From Flaccisagitta enflata (lineage: Eukaryota > Chaetognatha > Sagittoidea > Aphragmophora), in the NCBI GenBank assembly GCA_965153355.1, contig OZ231128.1, positions 3,224,001 to 3,288,000 of the forward strand: 64,000 nucleotides of DNA, read 5' to 3'. The notes below the pieces were generated by a model. The model worked only from the letters and a program-made list of their open reading frames with translations. It was not told where the DNA came from and searched no databases. Shown in pieces: positions 40,626 to 51,914 of the stretch (the first letter of the stretch is position 1; the number at the start of each line of letters is the position of its first letter). Position numbers and translations under genes: made by a program.

Positions 40626-40892
40626 CGTGTTTCTAGTGATGACATCATACGTGTTTCTTACCGTTGAACATATTCACAGTGTGAACTTATATTAAAAAAT
40701 TTCAACTGTCTCATGAGGGAGTGAGCAATATGAGTGAGCTAGCCCGTGCACCGTGAAGAGTGAGCAAGCAAAGCAGAGAGCTGCTGAGGGAGTCACTGGA
40801 GTGAACGTTGCGAGCCGGAAAACGAAGCGAGCGACTGAGTGGCCCGTTTAAAACGCGATTGTCTGTAACTAGAAACGTGCCCAATTTTTGAT
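40624..40892. mobile_element. MITE-like repeat with GGGCGYGTTTCT-type ends
   Basis: The left end gggcgtgtttctagt and the right end actagaaacgtgccc are inverted. The interior is rich in gagtgagc-type words and is homologous to the reverse complement of 46165-46365 (shared gcgagcgac, gagtggcc and ctagaaacg/cttgtaac parts). It sits immediately after the 70-bp array in the Kv1 intron. No target duplication was seen and the superfamily is unknown. Confidence 0.5.
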
Positions 40893-41073
40893 AGCCCCTA
40901 AAAAGGAGGTACGTTTCGAAAGCTCAGTAACGAAACTGTATACAGTAAGTACTGCTAGAAAGGTCGGAAGAATCATCCTCTTTGAAAGCGCGCATTCTTC
41001 CACGTGATTAAGTTTGGTGCGATTAATTTGTCTTTTTTTCCCCCATCCTTACCGAATTACAAATACCTCTCAG

Positions 41074-41296
41074 GTTTGGCTATATTCCGTGTGATGCGTT
41101 TGGTTCGAGTTTTCCGCATTTTCAAGTTGTCTCGTCATTCCAAAGGCCTACAAATTCTGGGCCAAACTCTGCACGCTTCTTTGTACGAACTCGGACTGCT
41201 CGTCTTCTTCTTATCAATCGGAATCATCTTGTTCTCTTCCGCCTGTTACTTCGCAGAACAAAATGCCGGATTAGGAGAGAAAAATCATTTTACAAG
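41074..41296 (+). CDS. Kv1: Shaker-type Kv1 potassium channel, exon encoding S4 and S5
   Basis: After the acceptor aatacctctcag, the exon encodes [20 protein letters not shown], the S4 voltage sensor with basic residues at every third position. It continues through the S4-S5 linker ([16 protein letters not shown]) and S5 ([19 protein letters not shown]), and ends in [17 protein letters not shown]. The predicted donor is acaag|gtttgt, phase 2; an AG plus one base would give the serine that precedes the conserved IPDAFWW of the pore in known Kv1 channels. The end is inferred from that family alignment. The pore helix, TVGYGD filter, S6 and C-terminus were not found in the remaining 22 kb on the + strand. 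Confidence 0.93.
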
Positions 41297-41842
41297 GTTT
41301 GTTCTCTTCCGCCTGCTACTTCGCAGAACAAGATGCTGGATTAGGAAAGAAAAATTATTTTACAAGGTTTGTTCTCTTCTGCCTGTTACTTCGGAAAACA
41401 AAATGCCGGATTAGGAAAGAAAAATCATTTTACAAGATTTGTTCTCCTCCGCCTGTCACTTCACAGAACAAAATGCCGGACTAGGAAAGAAAAATCTTTT
41501 TACAAGGTTTGTTCTCTTCCGCCTGTTACTTCGCAGAACAAAATGCTGGATTAGGAAAGAAAAATCATTTTACAAGGTTTGTTCTCTTCTGCCTGTTACT
41601 TCGCAGAACAAAATGCCGTATTAGGAAATGAAAATCATTTTACAAGGTTTGTTCTCTTCCGCCTGTTACTTTGCAGAACAAAATGCCGGAATAGGAAAGA
41701 ATAATCATTTTACAAGGATTGTTCTCTTCCGCCTATTACTTCACAGAACAAATTGCCGGATTTGGAAAGAAAAATCACTTTACAAGATTTGTTCTCTTTA
41801 GCCTGTTACATCGCAAAAAAAATGTCGGATTTGGAAAGAACA
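41230..41842 (+). repeat. 70-bp tandem array made from the 3' end of the Kv1 S5 exon and its splice donor
   Basis: Units begin at 41230 and recur every 70 bp (41300, 41370, 41440, 41510, 41580, 41650, 41720, 41790): nine copies, the last diverged and truncated. The first copy is coding ([21 protein letters not shown]). Every unit contains a pyrimidine-rich stretch ending in cttcgcag, then a 40-nt segment ending ttttacaag, then gtttgt. Each unit thus looks like acceptor, mini-exon and donor. The array extends into the intron and resumes at 42347. Confidence 0.95.
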
Positions 41843-41989
41843 AGGCCAACACCTTACAGTCGCATGTGGTTGTTAAGACCAAAAAAACCAAAAAACTAAA
41901 AAACCAAGAGACTAAAAGACTAAATGGGTACACTTGAACAACCATCTGTCGATCTTTTGTTTTTAAGACTTTTTAAGCGGTTTTTTAAA

Positions 41990-42092
41990 TTGGGGTTAGG
42001 GATGGGTTTAGGGTTAGGGTTAGGGTTGGGGATAGTTTTAGGGTTAAGGTTAGGGACAAGATTAGCTTTAGGGCTAAGGGTTGGCTGGGTTT
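41990..42092 (+). repeat. Interstitial telomere-like TTAGGG repeats
   Basis: A degenerate run of ttaggg and variants (gggtttagggttagggttag and similar) between the two blocks of the Kv1 exon-derived array. TTAGGG is the common metazoan telomere unit. The copies are imperfect, so this is an old or variant interstitial tract. Confidence 0.75.
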
Positions 42093-42263
42093 TATGTGTA
42101 ACGACCCAAAGCTATTTGAATTAAATTCGCTCAGGCGGAGGATTCTGAGAGAAAAACAAAATCGATCAGAGACTCATTCAGAATGTCCACTAAATGTAAA
42201 TTGTCATATAATAACTTAAAATATCTTAAAATAACGTAAAATGACAAAAAAAGCTAACAAAAG

Positions 42264-42348
42264 CAAAGTGTGACCGACGGACCGACGGACCGACCGACCG
42301 ACAGACGGACAGGGTGGGTCATAGAGTCGCGTGCACGCAACTAAAAAT
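42264..42348 (+). mobile_element. HINE-like element, 3' part (family A)
   Basis: The (accg/acgg)n tract is followed by gggtcatagagtcgcgtgcacgcaactaaaaa, matching the family A 3' end (stem gagtcgcg, loop, gcgact, A-run) with a decayed stem. The 5' part is missing. Confidence 0.6.
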
Positions 42349-42738
42349 CATTTTACAAGGTTTGTGCTCTTGCGCCTGTTACTTCGCAGAACAAAATGCT
42401 GGATTAGGAAAGAAAAATCATTTCACCAGGTTTGTCTTGTTCTCTCCCGCCTGTAACTTCGCAGAACAAAATGCTGGATTAGGAAAGAAAAATCATTTCA
42501 CCAGGTTTGTCTTGTTCTCTCCCGCCTGTTACTTCACAGAACAAATTGCGGGATTAGGATAAAATAATCATTTCACCAGGTTTGTTTTTGTTCACTTCCG
42601 CCTGTTACTTCGCAGAACAAAATGCCGGATTAGGAGAGAAAAATCATTTCACCAGGTTTGTCTTGTTCTCTTGCGCTTGTTACTTTGCAGAACAAAACGC
42701 CGGATTTGGAAAAGAAAATCATTTCACCAGGTTTTGCG
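42347..42738 (+). repeat. Second block of the Kv1 S5-exon-derived array
   Basis: Five further copies of the exon-derived unit (cctgttacttcgcagaacaa ... aaaatcatttcaccag|gtttgt) with a period of about 76 bp, longer than the 70 bp of the first block because of an added 'cttgttc'-type insertion. This block is separated from the first by about 500 bp containing TTAGGG-like repeats and a HINE-like 3' end. Confidence 0.9.
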
Positions 42739-42871
42739 TTTTGATTTAGGCTAGCATCGTAAATTCACCAAACATATAGTTAAATAAACTTACTTCATCA
42801 TCATACACCCATCTTGTATGTTAGAGGACGGGATGATAAAACCCTAGGACAAAATATCATAGGCCTACTAG

Positions 42872-42998
42872 ACCGTACCCAAAGGCATGAGAGGTGAAAG
42901 GCACAAAGAAAGACAGTTTTGAGCGGTTTTCATGTTTGCCTGACGGACAGACTGACTGACCAACAGGGTACGTACCTTTCACCTCTCATGCCTTTCCG
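42872..42998. repeat. Inverted repeat
   Basis: ccaaaggcatgagaggtgaa and ttcacctctcatgccttt lie about 70 bp apart, with gaccgtaccc and gggtacgta outside the stem. A small foldback or MITE-like unit. Confidence 0.7.
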
Positions 42999-43007
42999 CA
43001 GTTAATT

Positions 43008-43075
43008 GTTCATTCATTCATATTTCATTAATTCATTCATTCATTCATTCATTCATTCATTCGTCCATTCAATTA
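43008..43075 (+). repeat. (TTCA)n microsatellite
   Basis: About 14 units. Confidence 0.95.
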
Positions 43076-43439
43076 TTTGCAATTTTCATTCACACTTTAT
43101 TGATCAGCGAGGCGTACATATTGAACATAACCTAGCCTGGTTTTCTTTATTCGCGTTGTTCATGCATTGGTAATGCCATTAAGATTGCGCGGAACTCAAC
43201 TCAGTGTTTGCCATGTCATCTTAAGTCAACTTCCATGCAATTATCACACAAAAAATTCAAAAAACACCGACAGGCCAAGTTACCTTTTTGAAATTTTAAG
43301 TACAGTATAGTATAACAAGTATAGTTGTGAGCTTACATGAAACTGATTATGTACATATCCATCGCCCATCTTGAACTCCATACGCCTCTTTACTGTCGAT
43401 CAATCGTCTCACTTTTGTTTTTAAGCAAACTTTACAACT

Positions 43440-43532
43440 TCTCAACGCCAAGTAATTCTGATGCCTTCACTGCCCCTGCCCACGGGCACGCGACTATCGA
43501 CATGGTCGCCCTTTACCCGGCCTTGTTTCTTT
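43440..43532 (-). mobile_element. HINE-like 5' end, inverted
   Basis: gcccctgcccacgggcacgc, gactatcg, then tttacccggccttgtttc. It matches the reverse complement of the family A 5' region; the core and 3' hairpin are missing. Confidence 0.5.
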
Positions 43533-43849
43533 TCATATTACCAAAGGCTTCCCTCAGGCTGATATAATACCCATTTCTCAAGTTTGGTGGAAAAAGCATG
43601 ATGAAGGCAAGTCAAAAAGTCACACAGGGTCAGGGGTTCACTTATTCCATTTCCCCAAAGTCGTGTACATATTTCTTCTTTATCAGTTCTTTTCATCTCT
43701 TCTGAATATAACTGGTTTGACTTCATTCCCATTCTGTAAATGAACTAGCGACCCTTTCTCGGCTTTATTTGTCAGTGACAAATGCTGCTGCGCGTCAGTT
43801 GGTCTGCTCATGAGTCCGTCAGTTTGACCGACATGAAAGCTCAGAGAAT

Positions 43850-43920
43850 CATAAAAAAAAACATAAAAAAAACATAAAAAAAACATAAAAAAAACATAAA
43901 AAAAACATGAAAAAAGCCAA
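43850..43920 (+). repeat. (aaacataaaaaa)n repeat
   Basis: Five copies of a ~12-bp A-rich unit immediately before the family C element. Confidence 0.85.
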
Positions 43921-43924
43921 AAAA

Positions 43925-44261
43925 AACAAGGCCAAGTAGGCCAAAGATGCGTCCTCTTTGAATGAATATTTTTTATGAATGAATGTTTTTTATGAATGAA
44001 TGTTTTTTATGAATGAACGTTTTTTATGAATGAATGTTTTTTATGAATGAATGTTTGTCATGAATGAATGTTTTTTATGAATGAATGTTTTTTCTGAATG
44101 AATGTTTTTTATGAACGAATGTCATTAAGAATGGGTTAGAACTACTTTTCTTTTGAAAAAAATGCATGATTTGGATGTTTTTAGTGAATGCGTTACCAAC
44201 CAACCGACCGACCGATCGACGGATACAGCCTATTATAGATATGCGAGGACGCATCTAAAAA
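43925..44261 (+). mobile_element. HINE-like element, family C, with a 14-bp minisatellite insert
   Basis: aacaaggccaagtaggccaa, a subterminal AAGATGCGTCC, then about ten copies of a 14-16-bp unit (tttttatgaatgaatg), then gcgttaccaaccaaccgacc, and the 3' hairpin atgcgaggacgcat with CTAAAAA. The subterminal and hairpin sequences again match each other (AGATGCGTCC and GGACGCATCT) but differ from families A and B. Confidence 0.8.
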
Positions 44262-44385
44262 TTGCGTTTGCCTTTTTCTCACGTCTCCTTTAATATTTGT
44301 CATAAATCACATCAATTTCTTGCCTCGTCAGCTATTTAGATATAGATTGCCACATTAGGGGTTGTTAAAGGTTGGGGAATTGGAA

Positions 44386-44498
<113 letters not shown>

Positions 44499-45189
44499 AA
44501 CAGACAGACACACGGACATACACACAAGTAGACAGACAGATGTAGACAGGGACAATGAGAAACGCACGGCGAGACGAAAGGAGGCTACGTCAGTGAGACA
44601 GACAAACAGACAGGCAGACATAAATAAAAGATTTCTCATCATCAAGATCTAGACGATAATGTAACGGATAAAACGACAATATTCAATATTCAATATTCAG
44701 TAAAATGAGGGTGAATTTCTAGGGATTCTTTTTCCATTGCCTTTCTCTGGAAAGGGGAAAAAGGGAAGACCTCATTTTCGGATGGGCCCTCGCGTCTCTA
44801 TAAGAGGGTTTTTCGTCCTGTCTTCCGATCCATCTGGCCGTTTTACGGTCCGGTTTTCCGTTAGACGATGCACAGATGCACCAATTTAAAAAAAAAAACA
44901 TTTTTGGCACTTTCCGACCATGGTGATATTCAATATGCAACAGCGAATCAACTGATTGACGCTCTTAAATTGAGAGGTCCTTTGGCTTTTTTTTATTGGA
45001 AATTCAAGAAGTGTGTCCATCCATCTGTCTCCCCGCGTATCACAAAGTCACTCCATGCAGTTACACAGTCAGGACGCAACGTTGCCCGATTGGGTTTGCT
45101 CATCATTTCATCATTTCTCATCACTGAGAGACAATCATAACCGTTCCTTTCAAATTTGCAGAATGACAAGATAATGTGATCTGATATGA

Positions 45190-45362
45190 AACCTGAAAGG
45201 GCTGCGTTGAGGTGCAAGAGGGCTGATATTAGGCTGATATGAGGCCAATGCCGGCAGAGGGGCGGAGATGAACTGACAGATAGACGGACTAACGGACGAA
45301 TGCGAGGCTCCTTGTGTTCTCCAGAATTGCTCCTCCTTTGGGGCCGCCGCCTGAAGAGCGAA
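45190..45362. mobile_element. Foldback element, right-hand fragment
   Basis: gagggctgatattaggctga core remnants, a gacggactaacggacg stretch, then ccttgtgttctccagaattg and ctttggggccgccgcc, matching the right end of the 18.4-kb and 48.7-kb elements. Confidence 0.6.
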
Positions 45363-45369
45363 ATGTTAT

Positions 45370-45425
45370 AAACCAACCCAGACAGACTGACCGACAAAGC
45401 ATCGGGTACACGCGATTAAAAGGGA
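45370..45425 (+). mobile_element. HINE-like 3' end fragment
   Basis: cagactgaccgacaaagcat, then cgggtacacgcgattaaaag. A decayed family A 3' end. Confidence 0.4.
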
Positions 45426-45445
45426 CCTAATCCAATGATAGCATC

Positions 45446-45954
45446 CAGTTGAATTCCGATATAACGGTCTTGAAGGGACTGGGTAATTTTGGTTGTTAAA
45501 TCCGAATGTTGTTAAATCGAATTACAATTTTTTGCCATTTTTTTGTATGATCACAACAAATTTACAAAGTTAGATATATAAACATATATGCTTCATTAAA
45601 TGCAGTTGTTGAGTATTTGTGGATCTGGCAAACAAAGTGGCAGATTGACAGATATGGCTTACTACAATTTTTCTTCTTATGTAAGTATAATATTCAATAT
45701 TACTTAAAGATGGATGAATAGAATAAAAACTAGTATGAATTTGATCTAATCTTATATCAATCCCTTTAAATTTGGGAAAACTTCACAATGGAATTAAAGA
45801 ATAGCACCTGTACAGGTTTGGCTGTTAAATTAAATGTTGTTAAATCAGGAAAAGTTAATGTTGTAAAAGCCTGTAAAAATTTGAGACCAACGTATCCTGG
45901 CTGGTAAATCCGAAATGCTGTTAAATCTGGTGCCGATAAGGCAGTAGTCCACTG
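45446..45954. mobile_element. pogo/Tigger-like MITE, diverged
   Basis: The left end cagttgaattccgatataac and the right end ccgataaggcagtagtccactg are related inverted ends. Inner gttgttaaatccgaatgttg pairs with taaatccgaaatgctgttaa. TA follows the right end but is not clear at the left. Confidence 0.55.
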
Positions 45955-45979
45955 TACTTGGATATTTTGGCTGGGTTAT

Positions 45980-46140
45980 CAGTCGCGGACAGGCGACTCT
46001 ACACCTTGCCGTGTCAGTCGGTCGGTCAGTCGGTCGGTATGTCGGTCCGTCCGTCACATTCTATAATTCCGAGCGGTTTTGGCATTACTGCTCCTGCCCA
46101 ACCGTCCGCGACTGTAATGCCGTGTATCCGGCCTTGTTTT
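45980..46140 (-). mobile_element. HINE-like element, family A, inverted
   Basis: On the + strand it starts agtcgcggacaggcgact (3' hairpin), passes through (ggtc)n, then accgtccgcgact, and ends gtatccggccttgttttt. All terminal features are present in inverse orientation. Confidence 0.82.
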
Positions 46141-46164
46141 TCATAGAAATAGACCAAAGCGGGA

Positions 46165-46365
46165 CTGAGGGCGCGTTTCTTGTAACAGACATCCACGTTC
46201 TTAAAGGGCCACTCGGTCGCTCGCCACGTTTGTTCGCTCACAACACTTACTCCATTCACTTGTTCTGCAGCGCTCCGCTCCGCTTTGCTATGCTTGCTTC
46301 ACTTGCTTGGTTCACAGCCTCGCTCACTCACTTTGATCACACTCGTGTAGGACGGTTGAAATTCA
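46165..46365. mobile_element. MITE-like repeat, inverted copy of 40624-40892
   Basis: gggcgcgtttcttgtaacag, then gggccactcggtcgctcgcc and cactcactttgatcac; the reverse complement aligns with 40715-40890. It directly follows the HINE-like copy at 45980. Confidence 0.5.
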
Positions 46366-46710
46366 TAATTGTGTGTTTACATAGGGAGACCGTAATTAGC
46401 CTTATGTTTTTTTTCTAAACACCAGCAATCTCTTCCTCCATTCTTCAATAACATGACAGCTGAGCATTGGGAGAACTGCGTGGCTGGTAGTAAGATCATG
46501 AAGAAGCTGGCATGTTTTTTCTATTCTCCACTGTTTATTGATTGTCGAATTCACTCCAATGCTATTATTCGCCATCCTTCTTAAGGAGAAGGAATGGTAT
46601 ACAAATAGGCATATCAGATGACTCCTAGATCCATCCCGAATCTTGCCATGGTCATGGGAGTCCCATCCCATTCTCCCACTTCAAGATAAATGTAAGAAGT
46701 CATACAAAGA

Positions 46711-46797
46711 GTGCGCCACCGTCTGATTTGAATATATGAAAAGGAAGCCCTTTTCCATTGCTTTCTAACCATGCATTCAACTGTCTCGGTGGCGCAC
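46711..46797. repeat. Short inverted repeat
   Basis: gtgcgccaccg and cggtggcgcac, perfect 11-bp arms, 65 bp apart, with 'ccttttccattgctttctaa' inside. Confidence 0.7.
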
Positions 46798-46870
46798 CTT
46801 TAGTTGTACTTACTTGACCCAAAATAATTTTATGACATACTTTTGTTGTCTGACAATAGCTCTATGGAAT

Positions 46871-48118
<1,248 letters not shown>

Positions 48119-48534
48119 TAGGGTCAGTGTAACATTCCCATCAGTATATCGTAGTCTCTTGACTCTAATACGTCATCAATTTGTGTTTCTGAGAAAAAAT
48201 TAGACAAAAAATGTCTGCGAAGAATCATTCCCTTCTCTCAAAAGTTGTTCTTACAAGACTGCAACTAGTCAATTTTCTTTGTCTCAAGTTTTTCTTTTTT
48301 TCTGTTCGCGTTTATTTTGAAGACGCGACCTTTTTTACCAATTAACAAAACTCGAAACAATGGCGATTTCGATGATAACGGAGAAGTCGACGGCGCAGAG
48401 GAAGCGGACAACGCAACGACGATCGCGATGTTGCAGTGAGAACGACAATGGCGATGGCAATGACGGTGATGATGATGATGATGACGACGACATCGACGAT
48501 AAGATGAAGACGAAGAAAACGGTAACATTGATGA

Positions 48535-48562
48535 CAACAATAACAACAACCAAACAACAACT

Positions 48563-48606
<44 letters not shown>

Positions 48607-48660
48607 CACAACCACAACAACAACAACAACAACAAAAACGTCGAAAACAACGACAACAAC
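48535..48660 (+). repeat. (CAACAG)n / (AAC)n tract
   Basis: Hexamer cagcaa repeat flanked by AAC triplets. Confidence 0.95.
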
Positions 48661-48688
48661 ATCAACAGGCCGCTCAAGCGTCATTATG

Positions 48689-49373
48689 GTCAGCGGTTCC
48701 CGATGCCCCATTGATATCATTTAATATTGTAGTGTTGGGGTAATGGGGCAGCGGCCCCGGAGGGGTCGATGACCTATGATTCCACACAGGGCAATTTTGT
48801 TTTGGGAGGCATGATCTTGGGTCTGAGAGGTCTGATCTGGGGTCCATAAGGTCTGATCTGAGGTGTGAGAGGCCTGATCAGAGGTCTGGGAGGCCTGAGT
48901 TAAGGCTTAAGAAGCCTGAAAAGAGGTCTGAGAGGCCTGATTTGGGGTCTGAGAGGCCTGATTTGGGATCCCAGACGCTTGATTTGTAGTTTGAGAGGCC
49001 TGATTTGGGGTCTGGGAGGCCTGATTTTGAATCCGAGAGGCCTGATTTTGAATCCGAGAGGTCTGATTGGGGGTCTGAGAGGCCTGATTTGAGGTCTGAG
49101 AGGCCGGATTTGGGGTCTAATAGGCCGGATTTGAGGTCTTTGAGGTCTGAGAGACATGATTTGGGGTCTGAAAAGCCTGATTTGGGGTCTGAAAAGCCTG
49201 ATTTGGGGTCTGAGAGGCCTGATTTGGGGTCTGAGGGGCCTGATTTGAGGTCTGAGAGGCCTGCTTTGAGGTCTGAGAGGCCTGATTTGGGGTTTCGGGG
49301 GGGGGGGACACTGACATTAGATCAGTGCCCTGTGTGGAACCATAGGTCATCGACCCCTCCGGGGCCGCTGCCC
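48689..49373. mobile_element. Foldback element with a 20-bp minisatellite core
   Basis: Two 48-bp arms (48746-48793 and 49326-49373) are inverted copies with one mismatch. The left starts gggcagcggccccggagggg and the right ends cccctccggggccgctgccc. Between them lie about 24 copies of a 20-bp unit (ggtctgagaggcctgatttg). It shares the ggtcagcggttcccgatgcc preamble with the element at 18399. Confidence 0.85.
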
Positions 49374-49430
49374 AAAAACAAGGACAACAACAACAACAAC
49401 AACGACAATGACAACGACGACAACAACAGG

Positions 49431-49747
49431 GGGGGGGGGAATAGCTCAGTGGTAGCATGTGCGCTTGTGGCCCTCTGGGTCACCAGTTCGAGTCCCGCAT
49501 TGGGCGAGTCTTTTCAACGGAGGTCGTTATCTCAACCATGCAATGGGGCTCTAGGAGGGGTAGCCTGGTGAATTCCAGTGAAAATAGCTAGCTAGAGGGG
49601 AGGGTCGGAAGGGTGGAAGGGAGGGTATCAATGGATCCGGACAGGGGCGCCTCGAATGGTGGATCTGCGTAACTGCCCTTATCCTTGGCAGGCAGAACGC
49701 CCCTTACCGTACAAAAGTATGGGAAACTTCCACTTCTCGGAGTGGTA
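49431..49747 (+). mobile_element. tRNA-derived SINE
   Basis: A G-run is followed by a tRNA-like head with an A-box (tagctcagtggtag at 49442) and a B-box (gttcgagtcc at 49486), the internal promoter of RNA polymerase III. A ~240-bp tRNA-unrelated body follows (caacggaggtcgttatctca, cctcgaatggtggatctgcg), then an (AAC)n tail. The lack of a 3' acceptor half and the fused body argue against a functional tRNA gene. Confidence 0.75.
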
Positions 49748-49990
49748 ACAACAACAACAACGACAACGACAACAACATCGACAATGACAACAACAAAAAA
49801 CAAACAACAGCAACAACAACAACAAACAAGAAACAACAAAAAAAAACAGCAACAACAAAAAAAACCAACAGACAACAACAACAAACAAACGACAAAAACA
49901 ACAAACAAACAACAGACAACAACAACAACAACAACAACAACAAACAACAGACAACGACAACAACAGAAAAAACAACAATAACAAAAGCAC
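49748..49990 (+). repeat. (AAC)n-rich tail of the SINE
   Basis: Imperfect AAC/AAAC repeats following the SINE body. Confidence 0.92.
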
Positions 49991-50184
49991 CAACAGTATT
50001 TTACTGTTTAACAACTTCTGTTTCAGCGCAACCGTGTTCTTCAATGCGTCTGAATATACACACTTTTCTCTTCCAGGTAACATAATATCCGATTGGCGTA
50101 ATCTGACTGCTGCATGGAGATGATCGCAGTTACCATCAAGACTATCGTGGCCATGGTGGCGCTGAAACTCCAAATCTTCTTACA

Positions 50185-50211
50185 GAATACAACAAGAACA
50201 ACAACAACACC

Positions 50212-50298
<87 letters not shown>

Positions 50299-50320
50299 TA
50301 GATAACAACAATTAGATAAC
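50185..50320 (+). repeat. (AAC)n microsatellite
   Basis: About 35 units, then two copies of 'aacaacaattagat'. Confidence 0.96.
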
Positions 50321-50554
50321 AACTACTACATAGATGATTTGTTTCACATAACACCCAACGCAATCTCTGTATTAGATATTGTTTGTGTTTGTATTTGTGT
50401 GGAGGGGGGGTGAAATGATCACATGATAATTTTCATTTAAAAAATAAAAATTTCAAGCTGATTTCATCTGGAATGTAAGACGGGACCGTTGACTTAGAGC
50501 AGTTGTACAGTGCTAGTTTGATTTTCAAGAATGAATATGAGAAGCTATGGAAAT

Positions 50555-50910
50555 CTTGTATTAGGTCGCGTGCTACACAACTACGTCAACCACCTGTTGG
50601 TCCCTCTATCCATCCGTCCATCTGTCCACCCATCATCCAGCAGTCTGTTCGTTTTTCACGTTTGTTGATTTCGGGTAACTAACAGGTCGCTGCCCCTGTC
50701 AAAAAACCTGATTGGCCTCCCATATTAACAACTTTGCATACCTGCACGCAACTAAAACTGTTCTATCTGTCGCTGTGTCCATCTGTTGATCGGTCTATCT
50801 GATCAACTTCCAAAATTTGCTTCTTAGGTATATTGCATCTCTGCCCCTGCCCATTGACAAAATAGTTTCTGCATTACTGCCAATGCCTACTCACGCATTT
50901 ACGAGCGTTT
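50555..50910 (-). mobile_element. HINE-like pieces, inverted and decayed
   Basis: ttaggtcgcgtgctacacaa with a (tccatctg)-like core at 50600-50640, and cgcaactaaaactgttctat with another core, then gcccctgcccattgac. Probably two old copies next to the LTR element. Confidence 0.4.
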
Positions 50911-50949
50911 ATCAGATTTTTGAACAACTCGATATGAGGCTGTCACCCT

Positions 50950-51638
50950 TGTACGAGTCCGTGACGTATGAACAGTTCACTAGCTAGCTAGATGCCCTGA
51001 TGATCGCTGAGTAACTCCGTCTTAAGAATCCCGCTAGAACGAATACGCGAATTGGAGAATGAAGGGATCTGTAAGTTCTATATGATAAATGAGAAAAGGG
51101 AGAGGGGGGGGGCGGATATTAGAATGAGCCAAAAGAGAAAAGTGGGCCAGACCACATCATTGACAAGGCTCGCTACCTGAGGAGTCGGGGATGAATGATT
51201 TCCGGAAGGGGGGGAATGACAGCAGAAGTCCGAGATAACCACATTAATGTCCTATAGAAACGATATACAAAGGAAGCTTTCTCGCTTGCACTGGGGGAGA
51301 AAAGAGAAATCTCGAACAAGGAAATGCGCAATATATCACAGAAATGGCGAGGCAATGAGTCTTTTAATCTAGGAATGATCTTTGCATGATCTTTAATTGA
51401 TCTTTAAATGAGTCATTAATTCTTGAATGAAGAGGAAGAATCCTGATAAAGTTCTCTCCAGAAAGGAGTCCGTTGGAAGAGAGAAGTCGAGGATGAGGAG
51501 GAGAGAAGTCGAGGAGTCGTGAGAAGAGGAGGATGATGAGGAAGATGAGTCTTTAGAGCGACACCCGAAATAACGAATTTTGCGAGATTTCCTGTAGATG
51601 GACAAGAGGATAAACAAAATACGGCACAATTGATGACA
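50950..51638 (-). repeat. LTR (3' LTR of the BEL-like element)
   Basis: Direct repeat of 58029-58718, bounded on the + strand by TGTACGAG and GATGACA. It contains no gene; a 60-codon ORF common to both LTRs is presumed spurious. Confidence 0.92.
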
Positions 51639-51914
51639 GCCCCAGGATCTGTCAATATGACAGATAAGTTGATTTCTCGAAAGGGGGGGGAAAACTAGAG
51701 GAAAACATGACTACTGTGCAAGCGAGTAAAAAATTTTGGAGAAAAATTAATATGATGTGGACTGGGGGGAGGGGGAATACAATGAACAGAAAAGTATAAA
51801 CATGAAGGAATAGACAGACAAGAACTATGTACAGAAGATGAGGAGGAGGACGATAATGATGAGGAGATGAACTTTTAGACGCGTGTAGAGATGTAGAGAA
51901 GAGGATCGAGTCGA

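Noticed and set aside
40003-42738. The 70-bp arrays as a CRISPR array
   Set aside because: Units are contiguous with no unique spacers, are derived from an exon, and the genome is eukaryotic.
46402-46671. 89-codon - strand ORF as a transposase fragment
   Set aside because: No catalytic motif or confident family resemblance.
49442-49510. A functional tRNA gene
   Set aside because: A- and B-boxes are present but the acceptor stem does not close and an unrelated body plus (AAC)n tail follow; called a SINE.
51173-51355. 60-codon ORF present in both LTRs (also 58253-58435)
   Set aside because: Identical only because the LTRs are identical; no independent support for translation.
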